Source: Ephydatia muelleri (Eukaryota; Porifera; Demospongiae; Spongillida; Spongillidae). From it: 64,000 nucleotides of DNA. Shown piece after piece: positions 11,392-22,083 of the stretch (its first letter is position 1; each line of letters opens with the position of its first letter). Position numbers and translations under genes: made by a program. Location of the stretch: assembly GCA_013339895.1 (NCBI GenBank), contig JABACO010000008.1, forward strand, positions 5,658,354-5,722,353, written 5' to 3'. The notes under the pieces were generated by a model, which was given only the letters and a program-made list of their open reading frames with translations, made no database searches and was not told the origin of the DNA.

Positions 11392-13884
11392 ATAATGAAT
11401 AACTCCAGGACTACACCCAATCCTCTCTTTCAAATACTCGATCACAGGTTGGTTGTTGCAGGTGGTTGCCATATCAAGAGGTGTATGACCATAGATGTCC
11501 TTGCAGGACAGTTCACATCCATGTTTCTCTACAAGATATGTCACCACTGCGAGACCACCGATAGTTTCACAGGCATTGTGAAGCAGAGTACTACCACCCT
11601 TACCTAAACACTGTGGGGTACACTTTCTTTCCTCAATCACGTACTTCAGAATGTCTAGGCTAGCATAGAATGCCGCTATATTGAGTGGAGTGTCTCCATC
11701 ATCATCCTTCCCCGAGGGGTCACATCCATGCTTCTCCACCAGGTACTTCACCATTGCTAGATTCCCATTCCTTTCACAAGCATTATGTAATGGAGAACTA
11801 CCCCATTGACCTGGACATCCTGGACTGCACTTCCTTTCTTCAATCAGGTACATCAGGATGTCTAGGCTACCAGAGAATGCCGCTATATTGAGTGGAGTGT
11901 TTCCTTTTTCATCTTTCCCAGAGGGGTCACATCCATGCTTCTCCACCAGGTACTTCACCATTGCTAGATTCCCATTCCTTCCACAAGCATTATGTAATGG
12001 TGATCTACCCCATCGACCTGGACATCCTGGACTGCACTTCCTTTCTTCAATCAGGTACATCAGGATGTCTAGGCTACCAGAGAATGCCGCTATATTGAGT
12101 GGAGTGTCTCCATCATCATCCTTCCTAGAGGGGTCACATCCATGCTTCTCCACCAGGTACTTCACCATTGCTAGATTCCCATTCCTTCCACAAGCATTAT
12201 GTAATGGTGATCTACCCCATCGACCTGGACATCCTGGACTGCACTTCCTTTCTTCAATCAGGTACATCAGGATGTCTAGGCTACCAGAGAATGCCGCTAT
12301 ATTGAGTGGAGTGTCTCCATCATCATCCTTCCTAGAGGGGTCACATCCATGCTTCTCCACCAGGTACTTCACCATTGTTATATTCCCATTCCTTCCACAA
12401 GCATTATGTAATGGTGATCTACCACATTGACCTGGACATCCTGGACTGCACTTCCGTTCTTCAATCAGGTACATCAGGATGTCTAGGCTACCAGAGAATG
12501 CCACTATATTGAGTGGAGTGTCTCCATCATCATCCTTCCTAGAGGGGTCACATCCATGCTTCTCCACCAGGTACTTCACCATTGCTACATTCCCATTCCT
12601 TCCACAAGCATTATGTAATGGTGACATACCCCATTGACCTGGACATCCTGGACTGCACTTCCTTTCTTCAATCAGGTACATCAGGATGTCTAGGCTACCA
12701 GAGAATGCCGCTATATTGAGTGGAGTGTCTCCATCATCATCCTTCCTAGAGGGGTCACATCCATGCTTCTCCACCAGGTACTTCACCATTGCTAGATTCC
12801 CATTCCTTCCACAAGCATTATGTAATGGTGATCTACCCCATCGACCTGGACATCCTGGACTGCACTTCCTTTCTTCAATCAGGTACATCAGGATGTCTAG
12901 GCTACCAGAGAATGCCGCTATATTGAGTGGAGTGTCTCCATCATCATCCTTCCCCGAGGGGTCACATCCATGCTTCTCCACCAGGTACTTCACCATTGCT
13001 ACATTCCCATTCCTTCCACAAGCATTATGTAATGGTGACATACCCCATTGACCTGGACATCCTGGACTGCACTTCCTTTCTTCAATCAGGTAAATAAGAA
13101 TATCAAGGCTACCTAATGCAGCAGCCAAATTGAGTGGAGTGTTTCCTTGTTCATCCTTCCCCGAGGGGTCACATCCATGCTTCTCCACCAGGTACTTCAC
13201 CATTGCTAGATTCCCATTCCTTCCACAAGCATTATGTAATGGTGATCTACCCCATTGACCTGGACATCCTGGACTGCACTTCCTTTCTTCAATCAGGTAA
13301 ATAAGAATATCAAGGCTACCTAATGCAGCAGCCAAATTGAGTGGAGTGTTTCCTTGTTCATCCTTCCCCGAGGGGTCACATCCATGCTTCTCCACCAGGT
13401 ACTTCACCATTGCTAGATTCCCATTCCTTCCACAAGCATTATGTAATGGTGATCTACCCCATTGACCTGGACATCCTGGACTGCACTTCCGTTCTTCAAT
13501 CAAGTAAATAAGAATATCAAGGCTACCAAATGCAGCAGCCAAATTGAGTGGAGTGTTTCCTTGTTCATCCTTCCCCGAGGGGTCACATCCATGCTTCTCC
13601 ACCAGGTACTTCACCATTGCTAGATTCCCATTCCTTTCACAAGCATTATGTAATAGTGATCTACCCCATTGACCTGGACATCCTGGACTGCACTTCCTTT
13701 TTTCAATCAGGTACATCAGGATGTCTAGGCTACCTGAGACGGCAGCCACATTGAGTGAAGTGTCTCCATTTTCATTCTTCTCAGAGGGATTGCATTCATG
13801 TTTCTCCACCAGATACTTCACTGTAGCCAGGTTCTTCTCAACACAAGCTTGATAGAGCAGCTGAGATAAACGATCATTTAACAC
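11392..13884 (-). CDS. Ankyrin-repeat protein, one large internal exon (partial gene)
   Basis: A single 2,493-nt open exon on the minus strand (831 codons) made almost entirely of ankyrin repeats. Ten near-identical 69-residue modules, each with two ankyrin repeats and carrying 'KCSPGCPG' and 'SPLHNACGRNGN', are flanked by more diverged repeats at both ends, about 23 repeats in total. It begins right after an acceptor (TTATGACAG|GTG) with no ATG, and ends CAT TAT|GTAAGA, a consensus donor; the nine codons and stop beyond it are intronic. It is therefore an internal exon in phase 0 at both ends. Ankyrin arrays bind protein partners; a similar array precedes ROC and Death domains in DAPK1-like proteins, and a ROC-Death gene lies 6.7 kb downstream on the same strand. 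The modules differ by only a few bases, which points to recent expansion or homogenisation. Confidence 0.85.
11640..13740. repeat. 207-bp coding tandem array (ankyrin modules)
   Basis: DNA-level tandem repeat underlying the ankyrin exon: about ten 207-bp units, each two ankyrin repeats. Several neighbouring units differ by only one to a few bases (for example the units starting near 12,100, 12,310 and 12,720). Sub-types alternate: modules with 'DDDGDTPLNIAAFSG' at the C-terminal side and 'DEQGNTPLNLAAALG' at the N-terminal side. Confidence 0.9.
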
Positions 13885-14526
13885 CTGTCATAAGTCAATT
13901 CATCTTCTTTGATACTAATGTAGCCATCTCATGCTTGTAGTTAAAATTGATCTTTTATTTAGGCATTTCCTATTTGAATTTTTGTATTGCATTTATTGAT
14001 TTGTGTAATTGTGTGCAGTCTATACAACGACAAATGGTTATGTCCTAAACTATCAGTACCACAAGCTACACCCAGAATGCGACGGTTGTGTATTTATGTA
14101 CCCATTGTATACCAATAGTGATGAGAGGTCCAGTGAACTACATGTGCATAAATGTATAATTGTCATGGTACATCTCAGTTTGATGACATGGTATTCATGC
14201 ACCATACAAATTTAAGATATAGCGCTCGACCAAATTGCGAGTGAGGTAATTGAAGTTGTTTGCGTAAATGCATATATACACAATGCAGGTAAAATTTAAA
14301 TCGGTTAATTCATAAGCATACAATACGTAATATTAAAAGCCGTTGAAGAATTCGTTTCCATAATATAGCATGCCCGTATAACTCAGCCCGAAAATAATAA
14401 ATGTGGACCTAACTTGTGGGTGGTGGCCAAGGTGGGTTGCTTGATACGAAAAGTGGAAGGGGGGGGGGGGGGGGGGGGTCTGTCCGCTTAAAACCATACA
14501 ACTAGTCTTCGGCCTGGGATACAGTT
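13885..14526. other. Gene-free stretch with poly-G run
   Basis: Lies between the ankyrin acceptor and the 5' LTR of gypsy element B. Contains a 20-base poly-G run at 14,459-14,478 and no recognisable coding sequence. Upstream exons of the ankyrin gene were not found here. Confidence 0.35.
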
Positions 14527-14680
14527 TGTCACATTTGCACATGGCGCAGAAACCTCAACCCAGACAGCTTGGCCATATGTGTTCCCGTGGACTCTGCACC
14601 TACTGTATTGTACTGTATATATTTGCAGTGTTGTACTCTTCTCTCATTATTATATTTTTGGTACAACCTGGCCTGTTACA
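14527..14680 (+). repeat. 5' LTR of gypsy element B
   Basis: About 154 bp, beginning TGTCACA and ending TGTTACA. It aligns along its length with 21,933-22,083, including GCGCAGAAACCTC, ACCCAGACAGCTTGGCCA, GTATTGTACTGTATATA and CAGTGTTGTACACTTCTCTC. A primer-binding site starting TGG follows two bases later. Confidence 0.82.
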
Positions 14681-14703
14681 TTGGTGTCAGAAGTGGACGA
14701 CGC

Positions 14704-15316
14704 AATGACTGAAGACAGCTCTGTGAACGTGAACAGCACGAAGGTTGTGCGATACTGCGCAAGGCCGCCCACGAAATTCACCGCGAAGACCGACTGGGAA
14801 CTCTAGCTTATCCGTTTCGACGCATACACTGACTAAGCAAATATAGAGAAAGGGGACCGAGGAAAAGAGTTGCTGTCTCTGCTAGATGACAAACCCTTCA
14901 GGTTAGTGTACCAAAATGGATTAGTTGAGAGCAAGGACTACAGCGCTGTCTGCGAGTGTCTAACGTTAAGGTACGGCAAGACTGGCATGGGGCTGGAGTG
15001 GCAGATGAAGTTGCAGTGCCGCGTGCAATGACCCGGGGAGTCATTGCTTGAATTTGCGGAAGAGTTGCGAATGATAGCCTCTAAGGCCTTCCCGGACTGG
15101 TCGAATGGACAGTTAGAGGAACTGGTTCGTAATCAATTGATTCAGGGTTTAGTTTCTCCCACCGTGCAGATGCAGCTGATGAAGGACATGCCCCACAGCA
15201 TCAACGATGCGGTGGAGTTGGCGCGAAAATTGGAGACTGCTGAGCAGGCACAGAGGCGCCTGTGCCAAGAAAGACGGGACCAGATTCCAGCCTCAGCTCT
15301 CATGCCCGTCCTTTAA
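14704..15316 (+). pseudogene. gag: Gypsy gag remnant
   Basis: From an ATG just after the primer-binding site a gag-like reading frame runs with several in-frame stops (near 14,805, 14,836 and 15,030). Its best part, 15,044-15,316, has the helical 'LLEFAEELR..A..AFP' and 'L....F..GL......' character of a retrotransposon gag core. A zinc knuckle is not seen. Confidence 0.6.
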
Positions 15317-15499
15317 ACTCCATGGGGCCGGCGGGAGAGATCTACCGCCGGCTGTGACCCTCAGACCAAATATAAGGAGGATGCTAAAGGTAAACTCGAA
15401 CTACACAAGCAGTGGTGGCAGCAAATGGAAAGGGTCTTCAACTGGACGGTCAGGTGGTATTGAATATTCATGTGTGTGTGGGGGGGGGGGGGTTGCATG

Positions 15500-16070
15500 T
15501 GGACTAGCTTTTCCTTGTTGCAAGGGATCTGACACAAGAATGCCTTCTGGGAGCTGACTTTCTGTGTGCTAATGGTTGTGCCATTGATTTTGATGCTAGA
15601 TCAATGTCAGCAGGAGGAGAGGTTGTGATCTTACAGTTCAACCAGTTGGGTCCGATGGTCTGTGATGCTGTCGTCATGGAGAGTATCTCTATTCCTGCGA
15701 ATTGTGAATTCCAGCTGGTGGCGACCTTAATGGTGGATGGAAAGATGTGCAGAATTAGTAATGTAGGGATCTTGGAACCCCAGCCCAATTTCATGGAGCG
15801 TCATGGTTTGGCAGTGGCACATTCGGTGGCAATCAACAGAGATGGTGCAATCCCAGTGCAAATGTTGAATCCAGGTAATTCATAAATAACTCTCCACAAA
15901 CTGAAAGGTGAGAAGTTAGGAAGGTTTGTGCCATTGGAGGGTCCATATGGTGTTCATGTAGTGGAAGCATCACAGGGGCGTATTAGTGCATGTGGGACCA
16001 TGCAGAGATTATTGAGAGCCTGATTATGGGGGTGGAAGGTCTTTCAGACATAGAACTGGAGCAGTTAAAG
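15500..16070 (+). pseudogene. pol: Gypsy protease and protease-RT linker region, degenerate
   Basis: The stretch 15,500-15,600 retains a degenerate retropepsin-like ending in shifted frames; 15,604-15,885 is an open linker of the kind found between protease and RT in this superfamily. A poly-G run (15,480-15,492) sits just upstream. Weaker call than the RT and IN regions. Confidence 0.45.
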
Positions 16071-16071
16071 A

Positions 16072-17290
16072 ATGTTACTGTGCCAATTTTCAAGCATTAT
16101 CTCCACATCAGACTCGGACATAGGCAGAACTTGTCCTGTGCAGCACCGCATTGATACCCAGAGTGCCAACCCTGTTAAGCAGCCACCACGAAGGCTACCG
16201 TTCCACCGTCGGGAGGAAATAAAGAGGATGTTAAATGACATGTTGGCTCAAGGGGTAATTGAGCCTGCTACAGGACCATGGCCATCACCGGTTGTTCTGT
16301 TACAAAAGAAAGATGGATCAACCAGGTTCTGTGTGGATTTCCGTCAACTGAATTCCCTCACCAAAAAGGATGCCCACCCCTTCCGCGGGTAGACGATACA
16401 TTGGATTCACTGTCTGGTGCACAATGGTTTTCTACCATTGACCTTGCAAGCGGATACTGGCAGAAGGTGGAGGTGGCAGAAGATGATAATGAGAAAACAG
16501 CATTCTCTACCCCGTTTGGTTTGTTTCAGTTCTGCACAATGCCTTTTGGGTTATGCAATGCACCCAGTACCTTCCAACGCTTGATGCAACGGTGGTTTGC
16601 ATTGGTCCACCTGTTTAGTATACATTGACGATATAATATTGTTCAGTCGCACAGTGCAGGAACATTTTCAGAACCTGACGGAGGTGTTCCAGAGGCTGAA
16701 GCAAGCAGGTCTAAAGTTGAAGCCAAGGAAATGTCATCTGTTCCGAAATAAGGTGAAGTACTTGGGGTATCAGTTGTCTCAAACAAAGGAGTGGAGGCTG
16801 ACACTGAGAAGATTCAATGCATCCTAGACTGGCCAACCCCTACGCCACCAAAGCAAATAAGGCAGTTTTTGGGTCTGGCATCCTATTATCGACGTTTCAT
16901 TTGTAATTTTGCCAGATCATAGCTCCACTAAATAGGTTGCTGGTAAAAGGGAAGCAGTGGCAGTGGACAGAGCAGTGTTTGCAAGCAATTACTCTGATGA
17001 ATACTATTAACTTACCTCTGCTCCGTTGCTGGTCTACCCCAACTTTGAAGAGGCCTTCATTGTGGATTGCAATGCAAGTGATGATGGTCTTGGCACTGTC
17101 CTGTCCCAGAATCATCAAGGTGCTGAGCATGTGGTTTACTACGCAAGCAGAACCCTTACTAAGGCCGAACGTGTAAGTATTGTGCCACACGAAAAGAGAT
17201 GCTGGCATTAGGCAATATTGTGGGCAATAGATTAGTTTCGACCATATTTGTAAGGTAGGCCATTTATTGTTCGCACAGACCATCATGCTT
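16072..17290 (+). pseudogene. pol: Gypsy reverse transcriptase + RNase H, frameshifted
   Basis: The RT fingers are at 16,190-16,390 (with '[21 protein letters not shown]'-type order, positions 16,288-16,350), the palm at 16,390-16,590 ('[11 protein letters not shown]', '[14 protein letters not shown]'), YIDD at about 16,620, and the thumb with 'FLGLASYYRRF' near 16,868. RNase H ('DCNASDDGLGTVLSQ') starts near 17,060. The frame changes near 16,385, 16,605 and 16,790, and stops occur at 16,920-17,000. Confidence 0.85.
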
Positions 17291-17949
17291 TGCAGTGGCT
17301 ACGTTCCTTTAAAGAGCCTGAAGGGCAGGTAGCCAGGTGTTTAGAGCACCTTGTGGAATATGAGTTTACAGTTCAGCATAGGCCTGGTAAGAAGAATGGC
17401 AATGCAGATCCTTTGTCTCGCTATCCGTGTCACCAGTGTAGTAACCAACCTGTAGGGGTACATGTACATGCCACCACTGACCAGAGGGGTAGTAATGTAG
17501 GTGGCTGGGCACTGCAGTGGTCAAAGCAGGAGATTATCCAGTTCCAGACTGATGACCCTGACATAGGTCAAATGAAAAGATGGATGAAAGAAGCTTTACC
17601 CCAGACATGCCCACATAATGCTAGTAAAGTCCTCAAGAGCCTGTGGTCTCAAACAACTAACTTGGTGTTGGTGGATGATGTCTTACATCGCTCATGGAAG
17701 GATGTAGCTGGGAAAGGGTTGAATAACTGTCTACAAATGGTTATGCCTCATGTGTTAGTTCCTTACATCCTGGCAGAGCTGCATGATGCCCCAAAACGGG
17801 GACATCTCGGTGTGGTGAAAGTACTTGAAAGCACAGCAGAGGTTCTACTTGGTGGGCCAGCGGAAGGATGTAGAACAGGGGTGCAGAACAAGTACTATAT
17901 GTGATACCCGGAAATCCCCAGCTAAACATAGACGCGCCCCTATGAAAGT
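17290..17949 (+). pseudogene. pol: Gypsy integrase N-terminal half, ends at an insertion
   Basis: End of RNase H ('LQWLRSF'-type and 'HRPGKKNGNADPLSR' blocks at 17,290-17,420), then the integrase zinc-binding region to about 17,949, with the last recognisable words being 'SPAKHRRAP'. Here the match to the family stops and resumes only near 20,650, so about 2.7 kb of foreign DNA separates the zinc-binding region from the catalytic core. Confidence 0.8.
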
Positions 17950-20645
17950 AGACACGGTAACTGCACGGCGGTTTGCTTTCATTGAACGCGTGGAAAGTAC
18001 CCCAAAAAATTGAAATGGTTTACGTACCCCATAGCAACAAATACCTCTGACGTTTATTTTAACCATAAATCACGTGGCCTGACGTGGCGCTTCGAAGCAA
18101 TTGACTTTCAAGCGGTGGTCGCCGACCTCGTGTGTTCAAACGACGATAACGACGCTCAGGAACCAAGATAGAACAAACCCAAACTATCACGGTAAGGCTA
18201 ATAGAATGCTCTATCTGTTTTTGGTACAAGCTAACGGTGACGCATTTTCTGAAGTAGTTTTCAAGCCTTTAGAAAATCCGCCATTTTGGCGTCTTTTGGG
18301 GGTTGGAACTATTGCAAGTATTTATTATTTTATTTTGACAGAATGTTATCTCGCATTTCTCCTGGTATTAAATACTTGAAAGTGAGCTGCATCACATAGC
18401 TATATATTCTCTACTCTCTTAGCTGAAGGAGGGGTGGCAGCTACCAGTTGTGGTTCAATGCTTAATAGATGTTCTTTAGCTATGCACAGCAGATTGGAGC
18501 AAATACCAAGTCAAGTATATTAAACTTGGCATGAATCAATTCAGCCCCCTGTTTTCCCAAAAGGCCGAAGCCAGCATGGTAGGTATTTGCCCACTGTACT
18601 GCATGATCCTCCAGGAGATGCATTTGAATGGAGACTGTTGCTTCAGGATATGGTAAAAGGCCATGAACTCTTGAATAGTCTTGGAATCCACCTTCACTGG
18701 CTGGTATAAACCCTTCATGCCAGGTAAGCCTGCCAGCATTGCAACCGTGCTTTTATAAGTAAGAGCATTTGTATTTCACTCTTACCTTTCATTCTCATTT
18801 AAAAGTGGACAACCTTATCTACCAGATGGGGAACGTAAACTAAAGGAGCTCTTTTGATTTCATCTCCACCTGGAATTGTAAAAGGGGGCAACTTTCCTTT
18901 GAGGTTATCACCCACAATGTGGCTGGAGATGTGACACATCCTTTCCTCACCAGCCAGATGAATTCAAGCCACCCGAAAAATCTGTGAGTTACCTTTCTGC
19001 ATACATTTATGATATCATACCGTCTTAGAAGTCTCAATTTATTCCAAGGTATAGCAAGACCAGCCTTTATTGCCAATACCTGAGCTGGACCAATCTCAAT
19101 GGATGATGAGATGCTTGCAGTAGCAAGCCAACAAACATTGTTGCTCTTCATCACTGAAGGTGAGAACTTCTGTTTGGATCAGGGCAGATGCTTCCCCACT
19201 GACACTACTTCGTATTCTCTGCATTTCAGAGTAGCTGGTCCTTGAGTAGGCGGCTGTGGTTTTTTGCTTGGCTTTGGTGACTTGCATGAATGCCATTGGC
19301 TAAAGTGAGGGTAGATATTATGTAACCTCAGCACCAGTCAAAACATCTCCTTACTGCTCCTCCTGTAGCAAGCTGTACAACACCTTTGTCAGGACTGGTA
19401 GAGATGGCTCTCTTCAGTAGCTCAGCAACTTGCCTCTCCTCCTCAGGTGTAAGTGATGGTACATGGTACACACTCATGCCCTTCATAATCACCACTTCTA
19501 ATGTCCATGTTGCAAGTAGCACAATGTCTTCTAACATCTGATACCAGCAGAGGAGTATTGCATTTGATGCTAGTCTGACATGTGACAGATCATCGTCTGA
19601 GCAACAGGGACAGCTCACAGCGCCAGATGCTGCTATGCACTCTGTGAGGCACTTGGTGCATACCCATGAACTGCACACATCAATTTTAGTGGCTGTGAGA
19701 GAACGTTGGAACACAGGCACACTTCAAATTCTCTAAGATCAACAGGTTGTTCATGCTGGCTAAAGGTGGACTAGGCTCATGCAATAAGCTGGTGGAGAGG
19801 CAATCTTCTGAAAATGAGCTATTAGTGTATTAGGTGCCTGGCGAACGCTTTCTACTTTTGGCCTTTTCATGTGTCCACCCACCCACATGCACGGAAGTGC
19901 TCACACCATGATATCATACTATTGTATTGTTCAATTTTACCTTGCATTGATGAAATATATGTTTGTGCCACTGAAATACACTGACTGTACAATTGTGATG
20001 CACCCCCTTCATTATGGCACATATTGTTCTCTCCAAGCAGCAGGCCCCAGAAGTGTTGATGTCAAAAGCTATTTTCAGATCAGTTGTGAATGCATTGCAT
20101 TCATAGCTCATCTTTTGCTTTGCTTTGGATTTCCACAGCCTCTATCCACACACTCTACAACACTGGGTACTTGCTCTATATGGTAATTATCATGTAGGTA
20201 CATATACATGTACGAATGAAACCACAACTTGTATCGATTATTCATGAAATACGCTCCGCTGGTTCGTGGTGAAAGAAAATGCGTCACCACTTCAGGTTCG
20301 TATATACGTATTGCCACATGCCTCCTGATCACTACCGTAGTATGCTTACCTTCCAATTTTGTTCCTGAAGTTAACGTCGTCTTACTTTGTAATGGCCCCT
20401 TCAAAATACGTGCCGCGTGACCTTACAAAAACGGCCTGCGTATTTTGTTTATGGGTCATGTAGACTATGCGTATAGAGTGGGCATGCTAGAAACTTAAGT
20501 ACAGTGCGTGAATTTGATTTCATATTTTGATTTGCAGTTTCTGGTGAGTCATGGTAAGCTTTGAAACATTGGGTAGCTATAATGAGGCGTCACTTCAGAA
20601 TTATATAGAGTGATACCTAATTGTACACCCAGTTTCCAACCGCAT
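17950..20645. mobile_element. About 2.7-kb insertion inside gypsy element B
   Basis: The boundaries are inferred from where integrase similarity breaks (about 17,949) and resumes (about 20,650). I could not find convincing terminal inverted repeats or a target duplication. The insert carries minus-strand coding remnants (18,536-19,720, listed separately), so it is probably another, itself decayed, mobile element. It must be younger than element B. Confidence 0.6.
18536..19720 (-). pseudogene. Remnants of an unidentified repeat-family ORF with a CxxC-type zinc motif
   Basis: Three minus-strand open pieces lie in the order 19,720-19,328, 19,296-18,840 and 18,739-18,536. The first has a cysteine cluster (CTKC followed by CPCC) and a helical segment 'PSLTPEEERQVAELLKRAI'. 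The second has 'SDEEQQCLLAC' and then, after a frameshift, 'AIPWNKLRLLRRY'. The pieces look like one protein broken by frameshifts. The cysteine pairs and the 'IPWNKLR.LRR' block resemble transposon-like multicopy ORFs seen in sponges (from general memory, not checked). No catalytic motif is recognised, so no function is given. Confidence 0.4.
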
Positions 20646-21461
20646 ACAACGTGACTGATGGGCCCATGCAACGTATTACTACATGTATGGATATTTTGGG
20701 TCCCTTGCCCCTCACCCCCCGCTCAAACAAGTATACACTAGTCGTTGGGGACTATTTTACTAAGAGGACCGAGGCCTTCCCAATGTCAGATATGGAAGCT
20801 GGTACAGTGGCAAAATTATTTGTTAATGAGTTTGTGGTTAGGTATGGGGCACCTGCTTGTTTGCACACAGACCAGGGTAGGAATTTGGAGTCAAATTTAG
20901 TGAAAGAGATATGCAGGTTGTTGGGGATTGTGAAGACCCGGACTACATCCTACCACCCCCAATCAGATGGGATGATTGAGAGGTTCAACAGAACCTTACT
21001 TTCAATGCTGAAAAGGGCTTTATAGATGCCGAAAGAGACTGGGACCTCAAGCTGCTATGCCTCATGAAGCATATCGCACCAGCATTCATGAGACAACTAA
21101 GGCTACTCCTTTCTCGCTCATGTTTGTACAACTACCCATTGACATCATGATTGGGAAACCGCTGGGTGTAACTACTACCAGTACCTCGGAGTATGCCAGG
21201 GCGCTGACACAACAGTTGGTAGCACCCTATGAGCATGGCAGGGAGCACTTGGGAATTGAACAGAGGAGGCACAAACAACTCTATGACCGTAAGGTAGAGG
21301 GAAAATCATATAAGGAGGGAGATAGTGTGTGGTTATATTGTCCAGCTATACCCCAGGGGCACTTTAAGAAACGTCATGCATGTTGGAAAGGCCCCTATAC
21401 TGTTGCAAAAGTGTACGAGAAAGGTGTTTATGGAATCTTCCACCGCACAAGCAGCAGGTAG
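20646..21461 (+). pseudogene. pol: Gypsy integrase catalytic core and C-terminus (after the insertion)
   Basis: Catalytic core from 'MDILGPLPL' (about 20,688) with 'DYFTKR' (the usual W replaced), 'HTDQGRNLES' and 'SYHPQSDGMIERFNR', then a stop at 21,023 with a frameshift. The C-terminal region runs at 21,057-21,461 with the 'DSVWLYCPAIPQG' and 'WKGPYTV' blocks of the integrase GPY/F-like module. Same lineage as element A by motif wording. Confidence 0.82.
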
Positions 21462-21932
21462 TACATTTTGACCGCCTAAAGCCCTATCTCACCAGACATT
21501 AGATGATGAGCCTATGCCGGATGAATCTGGTCATGAAGAACACAGCCTGGATGAGTCCACAGAGAATGAAGCGCTCATTCAAGATAGGAGCACAGATGAG
21601 ACCACTTCAGAGAACCACTACAAAGAAGTCCTAGTGGAACGGTGGATGATACTCTGGTGAGGCAAACTGAACCTGACATGCTTCAAGGAGTGGAACATGG
21701 TACTGAAAGTCAATTAGTTGAAACAGGTGAAGACACAGAAGAGAACCCTGAGAATTTAGTACCTAAAATGGACGATAACATGGAGAGTGAAGACAAGGTG
21801 CAGGGCACTCTGGAGGGACCAGAAGAGGAAGGGCTTCGTCGATCAACATGGGAAAGGAAGCCGGCCACCTGAGCGATTTGGGACCTGGGTGACTCATTAG
21901 ACATGTGGACTGTCTATTTATGGAGGGAGTGA

Positions 21933-22083
21933 TGTTACAATATAAACGCATGCGCAGAAACCTCCACCCAGACAGCTTGGCCACTTGTGTTCCCGTGACT
22001 GCTGTACCTAAGGTATTGTACTGTATATAAATGCATATTTCTGCAGTGTTGTACACTTCTCTCATTATTATATTTCTGGTACA
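21933..22083 (+). repeat. 3' LTR of gypsy element B
   Basis: Starts TGTTACAATATAAACGC directly after the purine tract and matches the 5' LTR through 'TATATTTCTGGTACA' (22,083). The last ~20 bp of the 5' LTR are not found at the junction, so this copy is slightly truncated or rearranged at its end. The two LTRs differ at many sites, meaning an old insertion. Confidence 0.78.

Larger units (their letters stand above)
14527..22083 (+). mobile_element. Ty3/gypsy LTR retrotransposon B with both LTRs, decayed and with a nested insertion
   Basis: Order: 5' LTR (14,527-14,680), primer-binding-site-like TGGTGTCAGAAGTGG at 14,682, gag remnant, protease region, RT-RNaseH, integrase split by an insertion, a C-terminal tail, a purine tract TGGAGGGAGTGA just before 21,933, and a 3' LTR (21,933 to about 22,083). 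Gag-pol order and RT/IN motifs place it in Ty3/gypsy. Many stops and frameshifts show that it is dead. It lies antisense to the ankyrin/ROC exons. Confidence 0.88.

Noticed and set aside
11858..12430. 190-codon plus-strand ORF across the ankyrin array, and similar ORFs at 11,685, 11,892, 12,686 and 13,548
   Set aside because: Antisense shadows of the 207-bp ankyrin modules; the unit length is a multiple of three, so a stop-free antisense frame repeats.
17950..20645. Terminal inverted repeats for the gypsy insertion (CACGGTAACTGC at the left against CACGTTGTATGC inverted at the right)
   Set aside because: Only the first four bases and scattered others match; not better than chance.
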